This document shows, one piece after another, positions 8,314 to 16,387 of a stretch of DNA of 64,000 nucleotides; position 1 is the stretch's first letter; the number at the start of each line of letters is the position of its first letter. The stretch lies in contig CAVYKK010000007.1 in NCBI GenBank assembly GCA_963769045.1, forward strand, positions 25,838 to 89,837, written 5' to 3'. A program made the translations under genes and the position numbers. Source of the stretch: Methanocella_A sp963769045 (GTDB taxonomy: Archaea > Halobacteriota > Methanocellia > Methanocellales > Methanocellaceae). Under the pieces are notes generated by a model that was not told the DNA's origin, did no database searches, and was given only the letters and a program-made list of their open reading frames with translations.

Positions 8314-10026
8314 ATGATGAGTACACCCCTGCCATATGGCGATTTACTGGAGCGCAAGGTCAAGGCCCGCATTCCTACTCTCGCCGGGGAGTTCCAGCTA
8401 TACCTGTATGCAGGCAGCGGCGATGCCAAGGAGCACGTAGCCATGGTCATGGGCGACGTAGGGGAAAAAACGGATGTGCTGGTACGCATCCACTCGGAAT
8501 GTTTTACCGGCGAAGTGCTGGGATCAAGCCGCTGTGACTGTGCAGAGCAGTTGGGGCAGGCCCTGCAAAAGATCGCCGGGGAAGGATGCGGCGTGTTGAT
8601 CTACCTGCGCCAGGAAGGCCGGGGCATAGGCCTGGCCGAAAAGCTACGGGCTTACAACCTCCAGGACCAGGGCTATGATACGGTCGACGCCAACCTGCTA
8701 CTGGGCCACCAGGCCGACGGGCGGGATTATACGGTTGCTGCGCTCATTCTTAGAGATCTGGGGATTCGCTCGGTACGCCTGCTGACCAATAACCCTCAAA
8801 AGATCGAGAGCCTCGGCCGGCTGGGCATTCCGGTGTCCGGCCGGCTGCCCCTGCTGCCCACGGTGAACGAGCATAACGCGAAGTATCTGTTTACAAAAGC
8901 CTCGCGGATGAACCACATACTAAAGCTAAAGGCTATTATGCATGCCGATGGTTATCCGACTGCCCCTGCCCTCGCGCGTATGGATGACCCGGCGAAGGCC
9001 GGCCATATGCCTCCGAATGTCAGGGCTTCCCTGTATTTCACGGGGCAGCGGCAGGTATCTGTGCGCGAGGAATCTATCCCGGATGCAGGGCCCGGGGAGG
9101 TACTGGTCGAAACGCTGCTCTCCGCAATCAGCCCCGGCACCGAGTCCCTGATCTACCGGGGAGAGTTCCCCGAAGGAATGTCCGTCGACGACAGCATTGC
9201 CGACCTGCAGGGCAGTTTTGCTTATCCGCTGAAATATGGCTATGCGACAGTCGGCCGGGTAGTAGAGACGGGTAATGGTGTGGACCCCGGATGGAAGCAC
9301 CGCCTGGTACTGGCATTCCATCCCCATGAGAGCCACTTTACCGCCGCACCGGAGACGCTGATGCCGCTGCCGGACGACGTAAGGCCTGAGGATGCAGTGT
9401 TCCTGCCCAACATGGAGACGGCAGTGAACTTTGCCATGGACGGGTCGCCACTGATCGGCGAAAAAGTGGCCGTGTTCGGCCAGGGGATCGTCGGCCTGCT
9501 CACCACCAGTCTCCTTGCCCGTTTTCCCGTCGGCGACCTGATCACCTTCGACAAATACCCTTTGCGACGTCAGGCATCAACCGATGCCGGAGCGCATATA
9601 TGTCTGGACCCCGGCAGCCCCGGCGCCAATGACCGGATGCGGGAACGCCTGCCTGGTGGCGCAGACCTGACATATGAAATCACCGGATCGCCGACAGCCC
9701 TTGACCTGGCTCTGCATGCTACGGGATATGCAGGCCGTGTCGTCATCGGCTCCTGGTACGGGAGCAAACACGCGAACGTGGACCTCGGCGGGCGTTTTCA
9801 CCGGAGCCGTATCCGGCTGATTAGCAGTCAGGTGAGCACTGTGGCGCCGGAACTCCTGGGCCGCTGGACAAAATCGCGCCGCTTTGACGTAGCCTGGGAA
9901 ATGATACGCCAGCTGAAGCCGTCGCGTTTCGTTACGCAGCGTTTTCCCATAAGTAAGGCGGATGAGGCTTATCGGCTCCTGGATCAGAACCCCGGAGAAG
10001 CGATCCAGGTTTTTCTCACCTATTAG
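8314..10026 (+). CDS. GTP cyclohydrolase II fused to an MDR-family dehydrogenase
   Basis: A 570-residue fusion. Residues 1-205 are a complete GTP cyclohydrolase II: zinc ligands C63, C74 and C76 in the C-x10-C-x-C spacing of RibA, RQEGRGIGL, the AYNLQDQG strand and LLTNNPQKIE. GTPCH-II opens GTP to a diaminopyrimidinone. Residues 225-570 are a medium-chain dehydrogenase with ISPGTES and a nucleotide motif VFGQGIVGLLTTSLLA near residue 387. The usual Cys/His zinc set of classical alcohol dehydrogenases is not evident. It heads an operon with a PTPS-like protein (45-nt gap) and a glycosyltransferase. Archaea normally make riboflavin with a different enzyme (ArfA), so a role outside riboflavin synthesis is inferred. 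Confidence 0.9.
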   Translation: MMSTPLPYGDLLERKVKARIPTLAGEFQLYLYAGSGDAKEHVAMVMGDVGEKTDVLVRIHSECFTGEVLGSSRCDCAEQLGQALQKIAGEGCGVLIYLRQEGRGIGLAEKLRAYNLQDQGYDTVDANLLLGHQADGRDYTVAALILRDLGIRSVRLLTNNPQKIESLGRLGIPVSGRLPLLPTVNEHNAKYLFTKASRMNHILKLKAIMHADGYPTAPALARMDDPAKAGHMPPNVRASLYFTGQRQVSVREESIPDAGPGEVLVETLLSAISPGTESLIYRGEFPEGMSVDDSIADLQGSFAYPLKYGYATVGRVVETGNGVDPGWKHRLVLAFHPHESHFTAAPETLMPLPDDVRPEDAVFLPNMETAVNFAMDGSPLIGEKVAVFGQGIVGLLTTSLLARFPVGDLITFDKYPLRRQASTDAGAHICLDPGSPGANDRMRERLPGGADLTYEITGSPTALDLALHATGYAGRVVIGSWYGSKHANVDLGGRFHRSRIRLISSQVSTVAPELLGRWTKSRRFDVAWEMIRQLKPSRFVTQRFPISKADEAYRLLDQNPGEAIQVFLTY

Positions 10027-10071
10027 GAACCAGGTAAGAAATATAATCGAAACTGCAAAGGAAGCGTTAAA

Positions 10072-10458
10072 ATGTATACGGTTAACGTCAAGCGGGATTT
10101 CGTGGCCCAGCACTACCTGATCGGCGGTGACTGGGGCGATGAAAATAAAAAGCATTCTCACCACTACCAGGTGGAGCTCCAGCTGGAGGGCACAGCGCTG
10201 GACCGGCATGGCTACATGGTCGACATTGTGGAGATCGAGTCCCATCTCAACGCACAGGTGTCTTACTTTAAGGACAGGACTCTCAACGATCTGCCTGAGT
10301 TCAGGGGAAAAAACCCGAGCATCGAGCACTTCGCCGCTATTATCTGCCAGGTGCTCTCGGGCGCGATCGTCGCCCCTAACGTCCGGGCTGTGACGGTTAA
10401 GCTGTGGGAAAACGACATCGCCTGGGCTTCATACCGGCAGACGAGAAAGGGAAGCTGA
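10072..10458 (+). CDS. 6-pyruvoyl-tetrahydropterin synthase/QueD-family protein with altered active site
   Basis: A 128-residue T-fold protein. The zinc ligands are kept: H14 (FVAQH), H28 and H30 (HSHHY, for the usual HGH). Also kept are the LNDLPEF..NPSIEH stretch and E113 in LWENDIAWASY, which anchors the pterin ring. The catalytic Cys that normally precedes HGH is absent. The Asp-His pair of the LDHxxLN loop reads D68-R69 (KDRTLND), so the Cys/His/Asp relay is broken. A standard PTPS or QueD reaction is therefore doubtful. It is sandwiched between the GTP cyclohydrolase II fusion and a glycosyltransferase, and probably processes a GTP-derived intermediate. Confidence 0.85.
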   Translation: MYTVNVKRDFVAQHYLIGGDWGDENKKHSHHYQVELQLEGTALDRHGYMVDIVEIESHLNAQVSYFKDRTLNDLPEFRGKNPSIEHFAAIICQVLSGAIVAPNVRAVTVKLWENDIAWASYRQTRKGS

Positions 10459-10502
10459 TACGGGATTTCGTCCCTGCCTCTCATAGAACAGAAGTGGATA
10501 AA

Positions 10503-11585
10503 ATGCGCGCAGGCCTGGTGATCTACGGCAGCCTGGATACGCTCTCCGGCGGCTACCTCTACGATCGGAAGCTGGTCGCTTATTTGCAGGGACAGGGTGA
10601 CAGCGTCGAGGTCGTTTCCCTGCCATGGAGAAGTTATCCCCGCCGCCTGGGCAACAATTTTTCCCCCGGCCTGCTGCGACGGTTAGCCGGGCTGCGCCTG
10701 GACGTGCTGCTCCAGGACGAGCTGAATCATCCCTCGCTATTCCTGCTCAACCGTCGCTTGCGTAAGCAGGTAAAATATCCCATCGTGTCCATCGTCCACC
10801 TGCTCCGGTGCAATGATGACTACCCGGCCTGGCAAAAGCCTCTCTATCGCCGGATAGAAAGCCGCTATCTCGCCAGCGTTGACTGCTTTATATTCAACAG
10901 CGTAGATACGCGGCGGAAGGTGGAAGGCATGCTTGCAGGCGAGGGAGTGCGGACGCCGCCATTCACTATCGCTTACCCGGGCGGGGATCGATTCAGCCCC
11001 CGGATTCGCAACGAGGAAATCCTGGAGCGGTCACGGGAGGGCCCGTTACGCGTGCTGTTCACGGGTAACGTCATTCCCCGGAAAGGCTTGCATGTACTGC
11101 TGGACGCGCTTGAAAAAGTACCCGCAAAACTCTGGCAACTGACCGTCGTGGGCGACTATCTCGTCGACCCGCCCTATACACGGGCAATTTACAGACAGAT
11201 AATAAAGAACGGGATGTCGAAAAATGTCTGTTTTACCGGCGTTCTCGATGATAACGGGCTACGTGACTGCATGAAGGGCAGCCATCTCCTGGCTATGCCG
11301 TCCTTTTACGAAGGGTTCGGCATCGTCTATCTCGAAGGGATGGGCTTTGGCCTTCCTGCCATCGGGACCTCCTTCGGGGCAGCAAAAGAGATCATCACCC
11401 ATGGCCATGATGGTTTCCTGATACCACCCGGTGATGCCGTGGCACTGGCAGGCCATCTGTCCGGGCTGGCACAAGACCGATCACGCCTGCTAAAGATGAG
11501 CCTGGCCGCACGCGAGAGCTATCGCGATCGCCCCACATGGGACGAATCGATGAAAAGTATCCGATCGTTTCTGATGGGCCTGTAA
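10503..11585 (+). CDS. GT4-family glycosyltransferase
   Basis: A 360-residue GT-B glycosyltransferase. The N-terminal domain starts MRAGLVIYGSLDTLSGGYLYD (acceptor side). The C-terminal domain has VLFTGNVIPRKGLHVLLDAL and the donor-binding EGFGIVYLEGMGFGLP (E-x7-E), the GT4 signature. The frame is open further upstream into the PTPS-like gene (to 10404), but the ATG at 10503 matches the family N-terminus and lies 45 nt after that gene's stop. It is the third gene of the pterin-like operon, so the acceptor may be the product of the two preceding enzymes. The donor sugar is unknown. It is convergent with a sensor kinase gene 5 nt away. Confidence 0.88.
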   Translation: MRAGLVIYGSLDTLSGGYLYDRKLVAYLQGQGDSVEVVSLPWRSYPRRLGNNFSPGLLRRLAGLRLDVLLQDELNHPSLFLLNRRLRKQVKYPIVSIVHLLRCNDDYPAWQKPLYRRIESRYLASVDCFIFNSVDTRRKVEGMLAGEGVRTPPFTIAYPGGDRFSPRIRNEEILERSREGPLRVLFTGNVIPRKGLHVLLDALEKVPAKLWQLTVVGDYLVDPPYTRAIYRQIIKNGMSKNVCFTGVLDDNGLRDCMKGSHLLAMPSFYEGFGIVYLEGMGFGLPAIGTSFGAAKEIITHGHDGFLIPPGDAVALAGHLSGLAQDRSRLLKMSLAARESYRDRPTWDESMKSIRSFLMGL

Positions 11586-11589
11586 CACG

Positions 11590-13056
11590 TCACGCTTTCC
11601 GCAGCTGCACCACGAAAACGCTGCCCTGCGACCGGTCTCCCGGCACCCGGTCCTCGACCCAGATGCGCCCGCCCAGCTTATCGACGATCAGCCTCACGAT
11701 GGACAGTCCCAGGCCGGCACCCCTGGTCGTGCCGCCGGACATGCGCTCGAAGATCGTCTTCTTACGTTCGTCCTGGATGCCCGGCCCGTGATCGGCGATC
11801 CTCACGGTCCAGAAGCCCTCTTCTCGCGAGCCCGCCACGTCGATGTCTATGACTTTATCCTGGTGTCCGTCGTACTTGATCGCGTTTTCGAGAATGTGCC
11901 GGATAACGTCGTGCACCAGCCCGTTCGCCCGGACCATGCGGCCGCTGCCTGCGTTCCTGTTGATGACGACACGTTGCCCTTCATGGGCCTTGATGACGTA
12001 TTGCGCATCCTCATCGATAATTTTTCCCAGGTCCATGGGCACAAGGTTGTTCCCGCCCGTTTCCCGTACCATCCGGACCCGCTTTATATCGTCAATGAGC
12101 TTGTTGCTGCCTCTCACGCCACCCAGGGCTTTTTCAAGGTACGAGCGTTGCTCTTCCGACAGGTTCTCGCTGAGCTCCAGCATCTCCATGTAGCCCATGG
12201 ACACCTGGTTGAAGTTACGGATGTCGTGGCTCATGAGGTCCACGTAGAACTCCGATTCCCGGCGCAGCCTTTCGCAGCTGCCCGCTTTTTCATGGGCCTC
12301 CCCGGCGTCGATCAATGCCACGACAGCGCCGTGCACGTTATCGCCTGAGGCCAGCGGCGAGACGATCAGGTCGAAGTACCGCCCGCCTGTCTCGAGCCCG
12401 TATCTCTTCTCGGTCCTGCCGCTGCCCAGCGAAGCGATAATCGCCCCGGCCAGCGGGCTGTCGTGACCGAGCACGTCCAGGCTCCGGACCTCCCGGGGGT
12501 CGTAGCCGAGCACGTCGCCGATGAAGTCTCTGCCGCCGCGGTTGTACTGGACGATGGTCAGCGCATCGTCTACGACGATAATGCCGACAGGCAGCGCGTC
12601 AAGGGACGCCTTCTCCACGCCGCACTGCGGCTGCTGCCCGTCGGTCTTGCGATATGATTCCATGCGGCCGACGATCCTGCCCTCCGGGTCCCTGACCGGC
12701 CGCGAATACCACTGTACGAGGCCCTGGCCTCCGGCCAGCTCCCACGTGGCTCGCAATTCCTCTACCGGGTGATCGTACAGCCAGAGGATATTCTTCATGA
12801 AAATATCCGGGTCCCGGAACCGGCGCGCGAAAGGCTCCAGCAGGTCACGGCGGCTCCTGCCGATGGCGTTTTTCCTCACGATGCCGGACATCTCGCCGAA
12901 CCTGTCGTTGACCCAGGTTATCATCCCTTTATCGTCCGCCACGAGGAGGGCCGTATCCAGGCAATCCGTCGACCACATGGTCATGTCTTCGACATTCGGG
13001 CCATTTCTGTCGCCGGCACTCTGACCTGTACTTTGCCTGTCAGCTATCGCGATCAC
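11590..13056 (-). CDS. PAS-domain sensor histidine kinase
   Basis: A soluble-looking 488-residue kinase with no membrane segment. It has two PAS domains (about residues 30-140 and 145-250), then a dimerisation/phosphoacceptor region around MSHDIRNFNQVSMGYMEML (His near residue 276). The HATPase domain follows with ENAIKYD (N box), DHGPGI (G1) and GAGLGLSIVRLI (G2). The start is uncertain: GTG 13056 is used, but an ATG near 12981 also lies before the first PAS. No response regulator is adjacent. Its His-box segment closely resembles that of the ATPase-less protein at 19135-19866. Confidence 0.85.
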   Translation of the reverse strand: MIAIADRQSTGQSAGDRNGPNVEDMTMWSTDCLDTALLVADDKGMITWVNDRFGEMSGIVRKNAIGRSRRDLLEPFARRFRDPDIFMKNILWLYDHPVEELRATWELAGGQGLVQWYSRPVRDPEGRIVGRMESYRKTDGQQPQCGVEKASLDALPVGIIVVDDALTIVQYNRGGRDFIGDVLGYDPREVRSLDVLGHDSPLAGAIIASLGSGRTEKRYGLETGGRYFDLIVSPLASGDNVHGAVVALIDAGEAHEKAGSCERLRRESEFYVDLMSHDIRNFNQVSMGYMEMLELSENLSEEQRSYLEKALGGVRGSNKLIDDIKRVRMVRETGGNNLVPMDLGKIIDEDAQYVIKAHEGQRVVINRNAGSGRMVRANGLVHDVIRHILENAIKYDGHQDKVIDIDVAGSREEGFWTVRIADHGPGIQDERKKTIFERMSGGTTRGAGLGLSIVRLIVDKLGGRIWVEDRVPGDRSQGSVFVVQLRKA

Positions 13057-13264
13057 CGCCTTTTAAAAACACGATCAATATGTTAAATGGTTTTCTTATA
13101 TGTCGTTTTCGCGGGGAGAGGGCGCAACGGCCCTGCCACACGCCACTGCCCGGCGATCTCAGGTGAGGTATGGAATTCAATGTCCCTTACCGCGGGCATG
13201 AAAAAATGTTATATTGAGGATATTAATTCAATATTAATTAAGGGGTCTCCCGAAAGGAACTTTT

Positions 13265-14137
13265 ATGGTAACGTCTGGCAATGATATAGCGATCGATCAG
13301 CTAGTCGGTCAAGGGCGAATGAGGATGAGTACACGGACATGCCTGCTGATGCGGGCGACAATATTTCTTACAGTGTTTTTCGTGGCTGTACAGGTCATGG
13401 ACGTCTCCGCGGCGACTGCCGAAACGCCCCGGGCGACCTTTTCCGGCACGGTATACTATAAGAATGACCCTGCCGCCGGGGCAACGGTCTCCGTGAACTA
13501 CGCGATGCAGACGTTTATCATAAATGCCGATAAGGACGGGAACTATAGCCTGACAGTCGATTATGTCGGCAACGGGAGAGCTGTCCTTACCGCCTCGTAC
13601 AACGGCGACACAGACGTATTCACCTGGTATCTTGATGCTGGCGCCAAAATTACCCACGACTTCTGGATAATACCGCGCCCCGCGCCCACGGCTTCGGAAG
13701 AGATGGCGGCCACGTTCGAAGGCCATGTCTACTATGGCAACACCACGGTGAAAGGCGCGCATGTAATCCTCGTGTATGGCAAGTACATCCTGGACCAGTA
13801 TACGAACGACAACGGTCACTATGGCCTGACCATCTACTATCAGGGCATGCCCGGCAGGATTTGGGCTACGTATGCCGATGGCAGGTCCGAGGATTACTGG
13901 CCGAACCCCGGTATGGGCGGCTTTGTCGTAACGGACATCAATATTACACCTATGACCGGGATACCTACGGCAACGCCTGCCCCGACACCGGTGACGTCGG
14001 TTACGCCAACACCGGGGCCGGAAGCGAATACGACGGCTTCGCCGACGGCTATACCGGCCGGAACAGGAACATTCCAGGCTATGCTGATCTCGATGGCTGC
14101 GATAACGACCGCATATGCCCTATACCGCAGGAAATAA
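13265..14137 (+). CDS. Secreted, C-terminally anchored protein with carboxypeptidase-regulatory-like repeats
   Basis: A 290-residue exported protein. A signal sequence (LLMRATIFLTVFFVAVQVM) is followed by two related beta-sandwich repeats with the same order of motifs (TFSGTVYYKNDPAAGATVSV and TFEGHVYYGNTTVKGAHVIL, each followed by a DGNYSL/NGHYGL turn). A Thr/Pro-rich spacer (about residues 225-265) leads to a C-terminal hydrophobic helix ending in YRRK. This resembles archaeal surface proteins, although the PGF motif is absent. ATG 13265 has AAAGGA six nt upstream, and internal ATGs at 13319 and 13325 are alternatives. It is probably an S-layer-associated protein of unknown ligand. Confidence 0.75.
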   Translation: MVTSGNDIAIDQLVGQGRMRMSTRTCLLMRATIFLTVFFVAVQVMDVSAATAETPRATFSGTVYYKNDPAAGATVSVNYAMQTFIINADKDGNYSLTVDYVGNGRAVLTASYNGDTDVFTWYLDAGAKITHDFWIIPRPAPTASEEMAATFEGHVYYGNTTVKGAHVILVYGKYILDQYTNDNGHYGLTIYYQGMPGRIWATYADGRSEDYWPNPGMGGFVVTDINITPMTGIPTATPAPTPVTSVTPTPGPEANTTASPTAIPAGTGTFQAMLISMAAITTAYALYRRK

Positions 14138-14250
14138 AAACCAGGCTCAATACCTCTTATGCCATGCAAAGCTTTACCGGAAATGCATGGCCATGAGGGG
14201 CATAGACATAGCCTTCAAATCCCTTGCATTTCAGGCTTTTTTAGCGCTGC

Positions 14251-14940
14251 TTACCGTGAGAACGGTTTCAGCACGATCAGGTCTTTTGCCTTCCGGTAGA
14301 TCAGCTCGCGCTGGCCGGGGCGGAAGCTGGCGGCCTCGATGAGCGACTTGGCTATGCTGTCCTCGATGTTGCTCAGGATGATGCCTGACTCGTCCTGGTA
14401 ACGCCTGATGAAGCTGTAGGCCAGCCGGTATTTATCTTCCGTGAACATGGGCGACGTGTCGAGGAGGAACGAGATGGCCTCGCCGACGTCCTCTTCCGGC
14501 CTGCCCCACTTTGTCAGTTCGAAATCAACACCATAAATACGGTCTGCTACGATGAAATTTTTAAAAATCGCATCGGACTTCAGGAGCACATCGCCGTCCC
14601 CGGTCACGAAAGCCCGATGGAACCCGGCAAGCCACGAGGCGACGCCTAATATGAGGTCCGGGCGCGGGCTGATGTCGTTCAGGTCATTGACCGTCTGCCC
14701 GTCGACAAATTCCATGAGGATGGCTTTGCCTTTCTGGTCCACCGGCCGCGGGACCGCGATACCTGCGCCGTAGGCAGCCTGGAGAATGCAATACTCGTTG
14801 CCATACCGGTCGCTGGAGAACATCTTCATGACAAGGCGTTTACCCTCACGCTCGACCAGGTAAACGTTGTTCTTCCGGCTGGTGAACTTTTTTATAAATG
14901 TCAGGCCGTCGAAGGGGCTTTCGGGGGCGGTATCAATCAA
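14251..14940 (-). CDS. Small protein kinase-like (Bud32/aminoglycoside-kinase fold) protein
   Basis: A 229-residue kinase-fold protein. The ATP-lobe lysine is in RLVMKMFSSD, the hinge reads ILMEFVDG, a catalytic D-x4-N is in KSDAIFKN, and a DFE metal-binding motif is in YGVDFELTKWG. The classical HRD/HGD histidine is replaced. I set the start at TTG 14940, exactly six nt after GGAGGT; the frame is open to 15129, but that extension is low-complexity and lacks a ribosome site. It may phosphorylate a small molecule or a protein; the substrate cannot be assigned. Its 3' end faces the surface-protein gene (113 nt apart). Confidence 0.7.
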   Translation of the reverse strand: MIDTAPESPFDGLTFIKKFTSRKNNVYLVEREGKRLVMKMFSSDRYGNEYCILQAAYGAGIAVPRPVDQKGKAILMEFVDGQTVNDLNDISPRPDLILGVASWLAGFHRAFVTGDGDVLLKSDAIFKNFIVADRIYGVDFELTKWGRPEEDVGEAISFLLDTSPMFTEDKYRLAYSFIRRYQDESGIILSNIEDSIAKSLIEAASFRPGQRELIYRKAKDLIVLKPFSR

Positions 14941-15148
14941 AGCAACACCTCCGGTCCTCCCGGGCGTCTTGCGGCTCCCACCGGACCATGGCAGGCGCTG
15001 TTTCGGCTGGCGGCCAGCACATGCGTCGCTACGGCACCGAAGAGCATAAGATAATACTTTATGCTCGAATGTATAAATCTGTAACGATCGTCGCAACCAG
15101 ATACCTGTGTCCGAAATCCCAGGTGCCACCGGCCATTAGCTTTTTGAC

Positions 15149-15373
15149 TTATTTGCGCTTTGTCTTCGACACTTTTTCCTCTTTTTTCCCGTGCTCCCTT
15201 CCCGGCAGATGGATTACTTCCGCGCCCAGGTCATCAGCAATGGTCTCAATATCGATCTGGCGCAGGTGTTCGGCATGGAACCGCAGGTCTCCGCCTTCCG
15301 TAGCAACGACCCGGAATCTGGGGCTGCGGCTTCCTTCTTTATTCCTAATTCGCTCTCTCACGTATATCTTCAT
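15149..15373 (-). CDS. Small charged conserved-looking hypothetical protein
   Basis: A 74-residue, highly charged protein (MKIYVRERIRNKEGSRSPRF...GREHGKKEEKVSKTKRK) with a basic tail. GGTGA lies 6 nt before the ATG, supporting translation. The pattern of alternating hydrophobic and charged residues suggests a small beta-rich fold, perhaps nucleic-acid binding, but I do not recognise a family. It is upstream of, and on the same strand as, the small kinase at 14251-14940, about 208 nt away. Confidence 0.55.
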   Translation of the reverse strand: MKIYVRERIRNKEGSRSPRFRVVATEGGDLRFHAEHLRQIDIETIADDLGAEVIHLPGREHGKKEEKVSKTKRK

Positions 15374-15500
15374 CAGGGCTCACCGTCCGGAAAATATCAC
15401 AATTATTAATATAACTTATGTATTTTATAATATTTAGGATTAATGATATCAGGGCTTAACTTCTTCCGCCGGAAATGTTGATCCTGCAGAGGCACCCGAC

Positions 15501-16304
15501 TTGAAACGAAAGGAGATTATATCGAAGCTGACCGGCGAGACACTGGTCAGGAACGCGCTGATGAAGGCGACCGCTATCAGCAGACCGTACCAGCTCACGC
15601 CGGAACTGAACGTGATCAAGATCGGCGGCCACGGGATTATCGACTACGGCAAGCCCGTTGTCCAGCCGCTTATGGAGGAGATCGGCGGCCTGTCCGGAAA
15701 GCACCAGATACTGGTCGTCACCGGCGGCGGCACGCGGGTCAGGCACATCATGGACATCGGCCTGGACCTCGGCATGCCTGTAGGTGTCCTGTCCGAGCTT
15801 GCCGGCAAGGTCAGCGAGCAGAACGCGATCATGATCGCCATCCTGCTATCTAAGTACGGGGGCGTGCGGATCAAGCGGGATGACCTGCTGGACCTACCGA
15901 TGTTGTTCCGGATGAGCTGCCTGCCGGTCACTCACGGCACGCCGCCGTTCGGCCTCTACGAGCCCCCGGTCCCCGAAGGCCGCATCCCCGCGTTCCGGAC
16001 CGACACCGGCGCGTTCCTCATCGCCGAATCGCTGGGCGCCAGGCGGTGTATCCTCGTCAAGGACGTGGATGGACTGTACACCGAGGACCCCCGGAAGAGC
16101 AAGAAGGCAAAGCTGATCAAAGAGATTACCGCTGCCGATCTGCTGGAAGCCGAAATGGAAGACCTGGTCGTCGAGCGCAAACTGGTAGAGCTGTTACGCA
16201 TCGCGACTAATGTGAAAGAGGTGTACATCGTCAACGGCCATAAGCCGGGGAATATCGAGAAAGCTATAAAAGGTGAAAACCCCGGGACAATTATCTCTTC
16301 CTGA
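15501..16304 (+). CDS. Molybdenum/tungsten storage protein-like amino-acid-kinase-fold protein (MosA/MosB family)
   Basis: A 267-residue protein of the amino-acid-kinase superfamily, related to UMP kinase. VIKIGGHGIIDYG is the phosphate-binding start, ILVVTGGGTRVRH is next, and the segment GTPPFGLYEPP...GRIPAFRTDTGAFLIAE followed by ILVKDVDGLYTEDP strongly resembles the two subunits of the bacterial Mo storage protein. That protein uses ATP to pack molybdate or tungstate as polyoxometalate clusters. The start is TTG 15501, with GAGG about 8 nt upstream. The next gene encodes a tungstate-binding lipoprotein, so a role in W or Mo storage or handling is a reasonable inference. Only one subunit gene is present here. 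Confidence 0.75.
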   Translation: MKRKEIISKLTGETLVRNALMKATAISRPYQLTPELNVIKIGGHGIIDYGKPVVQPLMEEIGGLSGKHQILVVTGGGTRVRHIMDIGLDLGMPVGVLSELAGKVSEQNAIMIAILLSKYGGVRIKRDDLLDLPMLFRMSCLPVTHGTPPFGLYEPPVPEGRIPAFRTDTGAFLIAESLGARRCILVKDVDGLYTEDPRKSKKAKLIKEITAADLLEAEMEDLVVERKLVELLRIATNVKEVYIVNGHKPGNIEKAIKGENPGTIISS

Positions 16305-16345
16305 TTTTTTCGCTTTCTTATTGTTAACTATTATCAATAACGCTA

Positions 16346-16378
16346 GTTATATTTAGTAATCGACTACTATCTAGTCGA
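16346..16378 (+). promoter_or_regulatory. tupA promoter with a 7-bp inverted-repeat operator candidate
   Basis: A TATA-like element (TTATATTTA, 16348-16356) is followed at once by a perfect inverted repeat, TCGACTA-N5-TAGTCGA (16360-16378). This lies where transcription should start and 9 nt before the tupA ATG, a typical position for an archaeal repressor site. A metal-responsive regulator is the obvious candidate but is not encoded nearby. Confidence 0.5.
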
Positions 16379-16387
16379 GAGATTACC

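Noticed and set aside
10404..10502. Upstream extension of the glycosyltransferase into the PTPS-like gene
   Set aside because: The extra 33 residues are an out-of-frame reading of the PTPS-like C-terminus; the family N-terminus begins at ATG 10503.
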